NCBI RefSeq assembly: GCF_027244095.1
Contig: NC_069659.1
Span: forward strand, 342,468,750 to 342,532,749
Source of the DNA: Hemicordylus capensis
Lineage: Eukaryota; Chordata; Lepidosauria; Squamata; Cordylidae
Length of the DNA stretch: 64,000 bases
Direction of reading: 5' to 3'
Shown here: one piece after another, positions 42,100-52,833 of the stretch
How positions within the stretch are numbered: position 1 is the first letter of the stretch
Layout of the letters: each line of letters begins with the position of its first letter
Translations under genes and position numbers: made by a program
The notes under the pieces: model-generated
Seen by the model: the letters and a program-made list of their open reading frames with translations, nothing else
Database searches by the model: none
Told to the model about the DNA's origin: nothing

Positions 42100-42215
42100 C
42101 AGGGGTTCTCAAACCTGGGCCCCTGGAAGTTGTTGGACTAACGGCCAACAATGAGAGATGATGGGAGTTAAAGTCCAGCAACATCTGGGGACCCAAGTTT
42201 AAGAAGCCTTGGATA
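42100..42215. repeat. Short hAT-like repeat, GTTGTTGGACTACA body
   Basis: CCAGGGGTTCTCAAACCTGG at the left faces GTTTAAGAAGCCTTGG at the right, with GATGATGGGAGTTAAAGTCC between. Confidence 0.6.
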
Positions 42216-42239
42216 AGCTACAAATTAATGACTGCTGTT

Positions 42240-42720
42240 ATAGTTAAACTGTAATCAAACAATTACAGTACCAGCAATGAAATAGTAAAGAATGGATTCA
42301 GTGGGGCCTTCAGCTGTGGCTTCTTACTGAGAGCCTTGGAGGAACAGAATTCAGTAGACTCTCTGGGGGTCAATTTTGTATAAAATCTGCTGCCTTTCCA
42401 AGTGCTGCTTCTCTGTTTTGCTGTTGCTCTTGCAATGTATTTCAAGAGGTTCTCCTGTTATTATTATCTCCTTGAGTTTGGTACATATTCCACTGCCTCT
42501 TGTGTGCTCGGCAGCACTGAATCGCATTATGAAGCATAGTGAAGAGGGCAATTTTGAGGATGTTTGATGAATCCCTGTGGCTAATAAAATAAGCACCCAC
42601 TTGGCTGGGAATATCAATTTGCAGCCATAATGGCAGCACAGAGTGAATGGCATTAAGTGATCCCATTTTATAATCCTATAATCTCGATACACTTTGATAT
42701 GCATGCAGGAAGTGTTTGCA
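42240..42720. other. Candidate conserved noncoding block
   Basis: About 480 bases free of transposon ends and tandem repeats, AT-balanced, with uninterrupted complex sequence such as GCCATAATGGCAGCACAG, GGCATTAAGTGATCCC and CTCGATACACTTTGATATGC. The texture is that of vertebrate noncoding elements kept near developmental genes. This is an impression, not a measured result. Confidence 0.25.
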
Positions 42721-44584
42721 GCTATACTGGACTGTGAGAATTTTTTTTTAAAAAAAGAAAGAACAAGGCAGGGGAGCTTATGTTATTAAGCCAACCATAA
42801 ACTTTCAACTTCAAAAATGTCCCCCTTTTTTGCAGAGTTTGAAGGTTTGTGGAACTGTAATTTTTTTTCAAAGGCAGTCCTGCTGGTTTGCTGCCCCTTT
42901 ATCTGAATCCTTGAAATAGAGAGATATGTTCAATTTATGACTACAGCTGTGTCAAATATCCTCCAGTTTCAATTTCCAGGTGGAACCTAGCAATTTCAGT
43001 GTGATGGATGTTTTTCCTGAAAAATGCATTCATGGTGTGAATATTCACCATTTTAAAAATCCTACTTCACACCATTGTTCTACCTGGCTGCTTCAGCTTC
43101 CTCCTTCTTAATCAGACACGTAGGATGCTACCCGGTCAGAGATTATGCACGCATGGGATGATTTTGCAGCACTGTGTAGCCAATTTGGTTTCATGATGAT
43201 GTCACTGAAGGCAAGTGAAGGCTACATGGCCATACAAGTGAACATATTTTTAATGAGTGCCATATCACAAGAAAAACATTTTTTTGGCTTTGAAAATGTT
43301 TTTGAAAATCTCAGAGTAGTTTCAGCTCAGTGATATTTGTGTTGATATATGTGCACTTAGAAATGAAATGGTGGTCTTGGAGTATGTATGCACTAGGGCA
43401 GGATATATCATTTGCAAGAAAGCAAATATCAGTTTGCAGGGGTGCTTGCAGTTTGCTTATTCATGGAAGGGGTTCAAAATTCCTTAGATGTAGTCGTTGT
43501 TTCATAAATTACATTTCATATAATTTACTACATAGTTCTGGTGAAAAACTGTTGTCTGTAGGCCTATATGGTGGCAGTCAAAATAGGTTTTGATTTATCA
43601 TCTCTGGAACTTTTTTCTGCACATACAATGCTTTGTCATTCTTATTGATGATCACAATAGTCTTGTGAAGTAGGTGAGACTGAGATATATTGACTTGTCT
43701 GAGACTGAGTAGTATGCGTCACAAATGACTAGGTATCTCCCAAAGTCATTGTAAATTCTCGACTTGGCATCCCCTTGAACACACTGGCCCTTCCCACTGT
43801 TGTGAGTTAACCTAACTGAGGTCCATGGGGAAATGACCTGTTTTTATTCTTTTCTGATTTTCTGCTATTTCTTTTCTGGGTAATTCTTTCAGGGACATGC
43901 CTTGACTTACACATGCTTGTATCTCACTTGCTTTGTCTACACTTGATCACTTTAACATCAGGTGATGGTTTGTATGTGTGAATGAGCCATCACATAACAG
44001 ATATCTTTGCTAGTTCCTCAAATCACATCAAACATAATGGTCAACATCCTGACAAAGCTTGTGGCCATGCACTGGGAAGAAGCAACCCTATAGCTGAGAG
44101 CTTCTTTAGCTCCACAGTGCCCAGCATGCAAGGGGAAGCCATTTTTCACCAATTATTCCTTCCTCCAGAAATGTCCTGTGCCACCTGAAAATAGGAGAGC
44201 CGTGAAACCTCCAGGGACAGATTTTTGGGTGGCACAGGACATTTCCAGGGAGATCAGCAGAAATTGCCCCACCTAACACGCTGGACTCTAAAGGAAGCTC
44301 TCTGCAGAACATGATCATTGCCAGCTCAATGTGCGCAGTACAGAGAAATCAAGCAATATATACAAATGCGTGAATAAGACTGGCAACTACCTCCACTGAA
44401 AGCAGGGTGTATGAAGCAATCCAGAAATTCTGAATGTAGAGGAGAAGCTGTGATAGGCCATTTACACATCAAGTGATAATGTTCATGTGTGAATGGGTTA
44501 ATATCTGATCAGAATTTCCACCAAATATGCATGAAATCAATGGGAAGCAGTGTAGAGGGCTGATTGGCTGATAAAAATAATGTA
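42721..44584. other. Low-repeat sequence with a palindromic patch
   Basis: At 44160-44250 GAAATGTCCTGTGCCACC faces GGTGGCACAGGACATTTCC, an inverted pair like the middle of the foldback MITEs at 47274 and 48499, but their outer ends were not found here. No exon supported. Confidence 0.4.
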
Positions 44585-45200
44585 TTTATTTATTTAACTC
44601 ATTCCACTACTCTGCAATCTCCTCATCCTTTTTAATAATCCCTTTCACACCCTCATCATATAAGGATCCAATCACCTTCCTGGTAGGTTTTCTTCTTCTG
44701 ATATATTTAAATAAGTTTTTGTTATTCCCCCTGACACTTCCAGCTATATGCTCCTCAAACTGTCTTTTTTGCATCCCTCATTGTCTCCTTGCATTTCTTT
44801 TGCTAGAGTTTTACATTCCTTTCTGTCCTCTTCATTTGGGTAGGACTTCCATTTTCTTAAAGAAGCCTTCTTCCCGTTAATAGCTTCCCTGACTCTACTT
44901 GTTAGTAGAGTGTCTTCCTGAACTTAGTAGTTCCTTTCCTCCTTCTTGGTATACATCCCAACTGATCTTTTATTATTGTGGTTTTGAATACGTTCCATGC
45001 TTCCTGGAGCGCTTTGACCCTCCTGACTTTCCTTTCACCTTCGTTTTTACCAGTCCCCTCATTTTTAGAAGTTTCCTCTTCTGAAGTCCAGTGTTGGACT
45101 TCTTTGGCGATGCTCCATTCACATATAAGCTGAATTGGATCACACCATAGTCACTGTTCCCCAGTGGTTCTGCAACTCTGACATCTCACATCAGCTTGCC
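44585..45200 (-). mobile_element. CR1 LINE fragment, ORF2 region upstream of the RT
   Basis: The minus strand contains NHWGTVTMV-, GKKASLRKWKSYPNEEDRKE and KTYLNISEEE-type stretches in several frames, in the order of the CR1 linker between endonuclease and RT. Old and broken in frame. Lacks both ends. Confidence 0.6.
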
Positions 45201-45315
45201 CTCCATACCCATGTGAGTGCTGGGACTGTGCAACCAAACCCATCAGTAGCACCAGTGCTTCTGATATAGCAGCTTGCTTCATCAGTCCAGATGTCAGTCA
45301 GTGTATGTAACTACA
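45201..45315. repeat. Half of a TGGCTGACATC-end MITE
   Basis: Ends CATCAGTCCAGATGTCAGTC, a worn form of the terminus at 36930 and 48910; the left half is missing. Confidence 0.45.
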
Positions 45316-46365
45316 GATCTGCACACATGTATAGTTATTCACATATTATATTCAATGCATATACAGTAGCATGCTTGCTATCCATACTCTGCATTTGAGG
45401 GGGACTGTATCCAGGTTCACTTCTAAACGGTGGCGTAAACAACATAGGACTTAGGGAGGGGCAAATATCCTTGGGCCACCGAGGTCCAGGATCTGCCTAG
45501 GGGCTCCTCTCACCCCCTCCAGGGCACCCTTTCACTCCCACAGAGCACACAGCCAGTGAATGAACCACTTGCTGACTGGGAGAGGGCAGGCGGTGCTTCC
45601 ATATTCCAATGCCAGCCACACCCCCTTTGTTGACATCATTAGGTAGGATGTCAGCCACTGTGGGTAACATCTTGCACAAGGGGTTGTGAAACCACAACAA
45701 CTTTTCCATACAATATTATTCTGCTAAGTCATTCCCTGGCCCGAGAACACGGGATGAGGTCCATCTACCCTTAAATGAAGGAATAGTGTGAATATTACAA
45801 ATACAAGTTGACCCAAAATATTTACTAACATTCTAGATGCAATCTGTGGAGATGACCTTTCAACGCAAAACTAATGATAACCACCTGATCAACAGAAGGC
45901 ATTTGGAGACCCAGCAGGAAATAAAAACAGAGTAAACACCCGAGCAGTCAGTTGGAAAGAAAAAGAATTAAAACAGATGATGGTTGGGAGGAAAGGTGGG
46001 TGAGGGAAGAGAGGGAATGAAAAATCATAATAAGAACAACACTTTAGAAACTTCTTCATCAGCATACACCCCAGGAACAGATTATTATACTTACTGTAAA
46101 AAATAACTAGTGGGATAATAAAAATAACTAGTGGGATAATGAGGGCAGGGAGAAAATAAGATAAGTAAATGGCTTAAACAGAAAGATGATAAACCAGTGG
46201 AAAGAATCGCATTTGGCATATTAAAAAGACCACAGCTGCATACATGGGCATAGTCCATACTGGAGACATTGCTGAAATTTGTAATGATCAGGTTCAGCGT
46301 ACAAATCTGTAAACCTCATAATTGCACTGCTGTTTTATGATAATCATTTGTCCCAGAAGGTATGT
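45316..46365. other. Mostly unique; worn hAT trace and a small tandem duplication
   Basis: GGTGGCGTAAACAACATAGG at 45429 resembles the CAGGGGCGTARC terminus without a clear partner. At about 46100-46140 AAAATAACTAGTGGGATAAT occurs twice in tandem. No gene supported. Confidence 0.4.
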
Positions 46366-46524
46366 TGGGATTATTTATTTATTTATTTGTAGGAGTAGGA
46401 GTAGGAGTAGGAGTGGTATGTATATATTGCTTTTCAACAAGAATGTTCTCTAAGTGGATGACAGAATGGGAGAAAGAGATATGATGGTTCCTCATCCCAA
46501 TAGGACTCACAGTCTAAAAACAAT
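46366..46524 (-). repeat. Retroposon tail (type V / L2-like) with a TAGGAG hexamer run
   Basis: TTATTTATTTATTTG, four to five TAGGAG units (about 46390-46422), ATATATTGCTTTTCAACAAG and GACTCACAGTCTAAAAAC match the reverse of the type V tail. Cut on the right by copy G. Confidence 0.5.
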
Positions 46525-47025
46525 GAGGGGATTCTCACAACTGGGCAAAAGCGGGCTAAGGGAGCCTAGCCCGCTTTTGCCCAATTGTCTGCTGCCATGG
46601 GAGCCATGCGGCTTCCGGCCTCAAACCCTCCTAATTCCCCCACTCCTTAGACGAGGTTAGTGGAGCGAGTGCTCCGCTAACCCCAACTTTTCGACCTGTG
46701 TTGCTGCGATATGGCTCCGCGGCGTGGCAACAAATGAAGAGACCCATGCCAGGAGGCTGAAACAAGCCTCCCGGCCCTGGGGCCCTCTCCAGGATGCCCC
46801 GCGCAAATGCGCAAATGCCCCGCGCAAATCCTGCAACTTCCAGGGTCTTCATGGCCCCCAATCCCCGCAGCCCCCGCCAGCTCCGTGACAGAGACGACAG
46901 TCGTGTGGGTGGCCGATCTGGCCGCCCAGGGCTGCTTTCCTGCTCATCTGTGGGGAGAGCGGGCTAAGCCCGCTCTCCCCACAAACCCCTTCCCGGTGAG
47001 TCTCACTGATTGTGAGACTCGCCTC
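46525..47025. mobile_element. GGCTATTC-family DNA transposon, copy G
   Basis: Left GAGGGGATTCTCACAACTGG, right GATTGTGAGACTCGCCTC, 501 bp. It is the closest relative of copy F; both share GGGCAAAAGCGGGCTAAGGG-type and GTTAGTGGAGCGAGTGCTC blocks. A short internal duplication ATGCCCCGCGCAAAT lies near 46794-46828. Confidence 0.7.
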
Positions 47026-47162
47026 AGGGTCAGATGAGATTCTGCACATGAGTGGTCAATGTTCTGGTTGACCAGGCCGCTTTGCATGTGAACGTTTCTT
47101 TAGTTTTAACCCCCTGCTTTCAATGAAACTCTTACTTTAATGTTAGTGCCGTATTCAGAGAG

Positions 47163-47670
47163 GAGCCATAGCTCAGTGGTAGAGGACATGCTTTGCATAC
47201 AGATGTTCAATCTTTGGCATCTTCAAGTAAGGCTGGGGAAAATATCCTCTCTGAGACCCTGGAGAAATGCTGGCATTTGGTGACTGATCTCATAACTAAT
47301 GCTGTGTGTGTGCTATCAAAACCACACATGCTGCGCTAGAGTTCCCACTTCTGAAGCACAGGGGCTTACATGCGGGCAGCAATTTTCACCAGTCCTCCTT
47401 TCCCCAGAAGTGCTCTGTGCAACCCAGAGGTAGGTCCCAGAAGGTTATGCAGCCCTCATAGACCTACTTCCAGGTCATGCAAAGTGATTTCAGTGAAAGG
47501 GGAGATTGGTGAAAATTGTCTACCTGTGCACAAGCCCCCACTGCTTCAGAAATGGGGATGCTACTAGTGCTTCACATGTGGGGTTTTTTTTTAGCTGCAC
47601 ACATGCAGTGTTAGGATGTCAGCCAGTGTAAACAATACTGATCTACGTGGACCAGTTCTGATTTAGTAGA
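47163..47670 (+). mobile_element. tRNA-derived SINE (GCCATAGCTCAGTGGTAG head), split by a MITE
   Basis: Left part 47163-47273 has GGAGCCATAGCTCAGTGGTA (A box) and a worn B box. Right part 47621-47670 (GTAAACAATACTGATCTACG, GGACCAGTTCTG) is the middle of the same SINE. The head is the tRNA-like portion that also appears, shortened, in the 5S-like composite SINE. Confidence 0.65.
47274..47620. mobile_element. Foldback MITE, TGGCTGACATC ends
   Basis: The left TGACTGATCTCATAACTAAT and right GTTAGGATGTCAGCCA are terminal inverted repeats. Inside, CTTCTGAAGCACAGGGGCTT faces AAGCCCCCACTGCTTCAGAA and AATTTTCACCAGTC faces GATTGGTGAAAATT, so nearly the whole element folds back. Inserted in the tRNA-derived SINE above. 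Confidence 0.65.
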
Positions 47671-48498
47671 AATGTTCAGTAGAAAAGTCTAAGGTAAGCC
47701 TATTTCCGCCCCTCACCTGCAAAAATTGCAGTACTTTTGTGGGATCCCCATGAAAGTTCACTGAATCTCTACTGAAATGTTCTACTCAACACTGTTGACT
47801 CAACATGCCAAAACTGATTTTGGTGAATGGTTTTGGGACACCACCACAAACAGATGATCATGAGTTTTTATCCGAACACTTGTTGAGAATGCTTGTAAAC
47901 CCCAAGCTGATTCTATATCGAGCCAAGAACTGTTTCAGGGCTATCTTCTCCACTGAAGCAGAAGCTGGCAGTTCTTACTACTGGGTTTGTTCTCCCCTGA
48001 GGGCCTCTAGCATAGTAGGTATTTCTGGGTCCCTCTCCGGGAGCAGTTCCTACTCCCACATCCTCTGAATCCTCAGGGTCCAAATCCAGGGCCATGACAA
48101 ATGATCACGTATGGTTTTGAAAACTCTCTTCCATTTCAAAAACAGGTTGCCTAGCAGCCTGAAGGATCTCCTGCAGAATACAAAGCCAAACCCTTTGGAC
48201 AGCTCAGAACAAGTTGTGGGGTTATGTTGAAGAATTTTCAAGGACCAATGAGTTTTTTTTTAATATGACCCCACTCTTTGCACTGAAATTTCACACAAAC
48301 ATTTGAAATACATCTCAGGATTTTTTCCAAGGCCAAATATCTGAGAATTTCAAGGGAAGCCAAATTAGTTTCTATTAAAAAGAGAGAGAGAGAGAGAAAT
48401 TTCTCAGGCATTCTGCACATTTCTGGTTCTTTGAATCATAGACTGCATGTCTTGAGGTGCAGAACAGGAAATGTTACAAAGCTGTTGATAGTAGATGG
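47671..48498. other. No recognised feature
   Basis: Unique-looking; short (GA)n run at about 48380-48398. No supported exon. Confidence 0.4.
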
Positions 48499-48925
48499 TG
48501 GCTGACATCTAGACTAATGCTTTGCTGATGCACCAGAGTTGTCTGTTGCACAATGCAAGAGAGCAAATTTTATTTATTTATTTTATTTTTGACATTTATA
48601 TCCCACTCTTTCTCTGAGGAGCTCAAAGAGGGGCACGTGATTATTTTTATCCTCATAACAACCCTGTGAGGTAGGTTAGGCTGAGATACATGACTGGCCC
48701 AGAGTCACCCAGTGAGTTTCATGGCTGAATGGGGATTTGAACTTGGCTCTTCCCAGTCCTCTTTCCTCTGAAGTTGCCAGTGCCTCCTGAAATGATGTCC
48801 CTTGAGGAACATCATTTCAGGCGGCACAGGCAACAGGCGAAGGGGGAGGGAATGGTAAAAAATGTACAGTCTTATTGTGCCACAGAAAACGTTGGCACGT
48901 TGGTGCAGTGTTAGTCTAGATTTCA
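48499..48925. mobile_element. Foldback MITE, TGGCTGACATC ends, with a SINE inside
   Basis: Left TGGCTGACATCTAGACTAAT, right GTTAGTCTAGATTTCAGCCA. GAAATGATGTCCCT faces AACATCATTTC near 48790-48830. A minus-strand Sauria SINE occupies 48580-48762. Confidence 0.7.
48580..48762 (-). mobile_element. Sauria-type SINE, 5'-truncated
   Basis: Plus-strand reading: GACATTTATATCCCACTCTT, CCTCATAACAACCCTGTGAG, ACTGGCCCAGAGTCACCC and TTTGAACTTGGCTCTTCCC. The tRNA A-box end is missing. Confidence 0.8.
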
Positions 48926-49490
48926 GCCATTATATTTTCAGAAATGTATTAATTTTGCTTTGATTAGCTTGAAGATTGAAGGGATTATGGAATTTTAGCA
49001 GTTTCAGAGAAGAGGATTACTGCAAGCTGACTATGTTCATATCCAATAGGTGGCAGCATTAGATCCATATCTAGAGCTAAGGAACTGATGCAGGAAACCA
49101 GCTGTAAACATAAAAAATCTCACAGTCACCAAATGTTCAGAATTTACCAGGCACTCAGAAGAAAGCTACAGCAAACTCTCCTTTAAAGGAGGCACATTGA
49201 ATCTTAGAAAAAACACAGAAGTGTTCAGAAGAGAGACAACTAAGGAAGGGAATGCTTGAGGCACATAAAAGCATGAACAAATTGGCAACAATGGTTGCTT
49301 ACTCACCCACCGATAATCGACTCAATGTGAGCACACAGCCTACACAGTTTGAAATGAATGAAACAAAAAGTGGTCTCATGCCACATACAGTTACTTGTGG
49401 CACTCTCTACTACCAGTAGTTCTAATTATTCTAAAGAACTCTACATGGAACTGCCTTTGAAAGGTTTTTAAACTTAAAGATTTTTAGGGC
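48926..49490. other. No recognised feature
   Basis: Unique-looking AT-rich sequence. Confidence 0.35.
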
Positions 49491-49498
49491 CTTGAAAG

Positions 49499-50016
49499 TA
49501 GGGATGTGCACGAAACGGATTTTGCGTTTTGTTTCGAGATCAAAACAAAATGCAGACAGCCGAAATGTTTTGTCGAAAGAGCGGTCGACTCAGTTGTTTC
49601 GACGGAACAAAACTTGGAACATTTCAAGGGTTTCAGCCAATGGGGGAACTCAAAGCATCCCATCGATCTCCATGGGTTGCTCCTAGGACAAAAAAAGTGG
49701 ATTGGGTGGAAGGGCATGATCGGTACTAGCTACCACCCAACCCACAAAATAAATGGGCAAGCAGGTGATTTTAAACCAATTTTTAACCTTTTCCCCCAAA
49801 CCCCCATAGAATTGCAAGCCAATTGGAAGTCAGTGCCAGAAAACAAATCAGCAAGGGAAAAACAGGCCTACAAAATGATGCTCGAAACATTTTGAATCTA
49901 AATGTGTAGTTTTGTTCCGTGCTCAAAACAGGCCATTTATTTAAAGGGTGTTATGTTTAGAGTGCAAGACACTCGAGTCAAAACATTTTGACGTTGAAAC
50001 ATTTCGCACATCCCTT
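49499..50016. mobile_element. hAT-type MITE, TAGGGATGTGCA family, 518 bp
   Basis: Starts TAGGGATGTGCACGAAAC and ends ATTTCGCACATCCCTT; flanks CTTGAAAG and CTTTAAAG agree at 7 of 8. The interior contains AAACGGATTTTGCG and CGAAATGTTTTG repeats, different from the other copies. A 129-codon plus frame across it has no domain. Confidence 0.75.
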
Positions 50017-50024
50017 CTTTAAAG

Positions 50025-50458
50025 CCCTACCTGACCTAGGGCCAGGGTATTCGTCAGACTGCCAATTTGAAACTGGCAGAACCTTCATTCTACATCTCAG
50101 GACCTGCTTGTAGCCCTGCCATTGATTGAGATCTAGATTGCAGGCAGTAGAGACAGGGCCTTTTTAGTTGTGGCTCCTTGACTTTTGAATGCCTTCCCAG
50201 ATGATCATCATGCTCCCTCTCTCTTGGTTTTTAAGAAACAATTGAAAGTCCATTCCTTTTGAGAGTCTTTTTCTTTTCATTTTTGGTCTGTTCCAGTAAG
50301 TTTTTAATCTATAAATCTGATTTTAAACCAGTCTAGTTTTAACTGAATTTTATTAATTTGTATTGTTCTATCTGTTCTACTGTTTTATTGTTTTGTGAAC
50401 CAGCCTGATCAGCATCCTACTGGAGGGGCGGGATATAAATATTTTTAAAAACTAAGTA
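50025..50458 (+). mobile_element. L2-type LINE 3' end (first of two in tandem)
   Basis: GGCCTTTTTAGTTGTGGCTC and GAATGCCTTCCCAGATGATC correspond to the LINE C-terminal FSVVAP...W region, followed by a T-rich 3' UTR and GAGGGGCGGGATATAAATAT. 5'-truncated and worn. Confidence 0.6.
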
Positions 50459-50464
50459 AGCGTC

Positions 50465-50915
50465 CTCAGAAACTACAAATGGTAAAAAGTGTAGCCACCA
50501 GACTATTGACTGGAATATATCACAGAGAACATGTGATGAGTGGAACCTTAATTGGCTTCCATTTCATTTCCAGGACCAATTGAAAGTGTTGGTCTTGAGC
50601 TTTAAAATCTGAATGGACTGAGGTAAGATGAATGGAGGGCCTTTTTCATTGTGGCTCCCTATCTATGGAATTCCCTTCCCAGAGAGGCTCTCCTAGCACC
50701 TGCTCTATCTTTTCAGTGCCAGGCAAAGATGTTTTTATTCTCCCAGGCCTTTTGAGGGTTCATCTTTGTAGCAGCCAGACTTTAATTGCTGTTTTAATAT
50801 TTTGTCATTATGATTATGCTATGTTTTTATTTTTTATTTGTAAACCACCTTGAGAAATGTATTTGAAATGCAATGCATAAATTGCATGCACACATACATA
50901 CATTAATTAAATACA
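50465..50915 (+). mobile_element. L2-type LINE 3' end (second of two in tandem)
   Basis: GAACCTTAATTGGCTTCCA (the HW-LP motif region), GGCCTTTTTCATTGTGGCTC, TATGGAATTCCCTTCCCAG, TTTTTATTCTCCCAGGCC and a 3' end TTGTAAACCACCTTGAG. Same orientation as the preceding fragment but a separate, independently truncated insertion. Confidence 0.65.
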
Positions 50916-50958
50916 AGGAAGGAAGGAAGGAAGGAAGGAAGGAAGGAAGGAAGGAAGG
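50916..50958. repeat. (GGAA)n microsatellite, about 10 units
   Basis: Uninterrupted AAGG run directly after the L2 tail, probably expanded from it. Confidence 0.9.
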
Positions 50959-51019
50959 TATGGCTCCCAGGTACCTAAAGTACCACATCCTCCCACGTGG
51001 CCTACACAGCCTTTAAGAC

Positions 51020-51190
51020 AGAACTACACAACTTCTTCAGATGTTGGCCCTCCTTCAGATGTTTAGCCCTCCTTCAGATGTTGGGCTCCAACTTCCATCA
51101 TCATCCCTGACTATTGGCCATTGTGGCTGGGGATGATGGGAGCTGTAGTCCAAAAACAGCTGGCGGTCCAATATTGTGCGGCCCTGCTTT
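51020..51190. repeat. Short hAT-like repeat, GGGATGATGGGAGCTGTAGTCC body
   Basis: TGGGCTCCAACTTCCATCAT at the left faces GATGATGGGAGCTGTAGTCC at the right. CTTCAGATGTT is tandemly repeated at 51034-51080. Confidence 0.55.
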
Positions 51191-52159
51191 AAGATCTTCA
51201 GAGGCCTGTTTTAGATCCCCTTGGTGTCCAAGGTTCAATGAGGGGTTGTTTATGACTGGGCCTTTTCCACACTAACACTGAAGCTCTTGAACTGCCTTCT
51301 GGGGGAAGTTCATTCTGCCACGTCACAGCCTCCTGGTAGCAAAGTTGCTTCTGTATCAGAGGGCATTTGAGCCCTCTGAGCTGCTGCACTGGGGTTGTCT
51401 TTTTCTTCTGCTTTTCTTGTTGCTGTATCTGGTTGTACATTCTAAGTTGCTGTGTTTGGTTTTCATGATGTTAGTTGCCTTGAGGTGCCTTGGTGCAAAA
51501 GGCCTGATATATGTATTTAAAATACACAATTCCAAAAGTATTTTTTCTTTTTAAAAAAGAAGAAAAAGTAAGGTGTTGGCATTTGCTTCAACAAGTGCAT
51601 CAGGTAGGATGCTGGATACTAAAGGCATCAGTTCCTGGGCCTCAGAAGTCTTGAATACCAGAGGTGTAGCTATAATTGCACAGTGTGGGGGACAAATGTT
51701 CCTGGGCCACTGAGGGAGAGGGTCCCCCAGCTGGGCAACAGTTTGTTCTTCACTCCCCTCTCCTGCTTCTCCCAAGAAGAAAGCAGGAGGGCAGGGGCCA
51801 ATCTTCACCTTTTGTCCTAGGGCCCACACTTCAACCACACCTCAAACCCTTGTCAAAGAGCAAAGCTATATAGAACCTGCTTGTTTCACCTATAACCCAC
51901 CAGATTTAGCCCTGGATCACCTGCATTAATTCCACTGTGGGGATAAAAGCACTTTTAAAAGAAATAGTAAACCACTTAAAGGTCCAGCAATGGAGAAAAC
52001 TGGGGGAAATGGGTGGCATTTTGTCTTTATTACATATATGCATCTGTGTGTTGTGTTAACGCAGGACTTACTTGTATTCCACAACAGGAGCACCATTTTG
52101 CTGAAATATCAGATCAGTGAAGTTCCATGACTGAAGTTTTGCATGTTTAATTTTTAGAT
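51191..52159. other. Unique-looking; worn hAT fragment near 51661-51843
   Basis: CCAGAGGTGTAGCTATAATT at 51660 and AACCACACCTC at about 51833 look like worn CAGRGGCGTARC-family ends but no matching octamers flank them. The rest shows nothing supported. Confidence 0.35.
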
Positions 52160-52162
52160 TAT

Positions 52163-52391
52163 GAGACTCATCACACGAGCAGTGTGGAGAGCCTGTAGGG
52201 CTTGTGCGAGCCCCACACATGATTGAACACCTAGCCCTGGGTGACCAGATCAGCCACCCACACGAATACTGCCTCCGTCACGGAGCTGGTAGTGGCTGCG
52301 GCGATTGGGGGCTGCCTGGCCCCGAAGTCCCAGTATGCCCCACAAAAGTATGCAGGGCATCCTGGGGAGACACCAGAGACCAGGAGGCTTG

Positions 52392-52424
<33 letters not shown>

Positions 52425-52830
52425 TCGATTTCTATACCGCCCTTCCAAAAATGGCTCAAGGCGGTTTACAAAGAGAGATAACAAACAAATAAGATGGCTC
52501 CATGTCCCCAAAGGGCTCACATTCTAAAAAGAAACATAAGACACACACCAGCAACAGTCACTGGAAGTACTATGCTGGGGTTTTTAGCCTCCTGGCAGGG
52601 GTCTCCTTGAGCGTAGCATGGCACAGAGCCGCTCTGTAGCAACTCACGATCGCCAAAATGAGGTTAGCAGAGCGCTTGCTCCGCTGACCTCATTTAAGAG
52701 GAGGACTACTTTGGCGGGCTAGCCTCCAGAGAACCACCAGGCTCGCCCACCAGCCTGGTGGTTCTCATGATGGGGGGGGACCAGGCTGGCCTCCTTTAGC
52801 CCAGTTTCCCCCCATTGTGAGAATAGCCTC
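52163..52830. mobile_element. GGCTATTC-family DNA transposon, copy H, with a retroposon inside
   Basis: Left GAGACTCATCACACGAGC, right CATTGTGAGAATAGCCTC. TAT flanks both ends (52160-52162 and 52831-52833), a possible 3-bp target duplication. The interior includes CCAGTATGCCCCAC and GGGGAGACACCAGAGACC. A type V/L2-like tail splits it at 52392-52580. Confidence 0.7.
52392..52580 (-). mobile_element. Type V retroposon, 3' part, with (TTA)n tail
   Basis: About ten TTA units (52392-52422), then TTTCTATACCGCCCTTCC, AAAGGGCTCACATTCTAAAA and CCAGCAACAGTCACTGGAAG. This is the reverse of the type V unit. Confidence 0.65.
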
Positions 52831-52833
52831 TAT

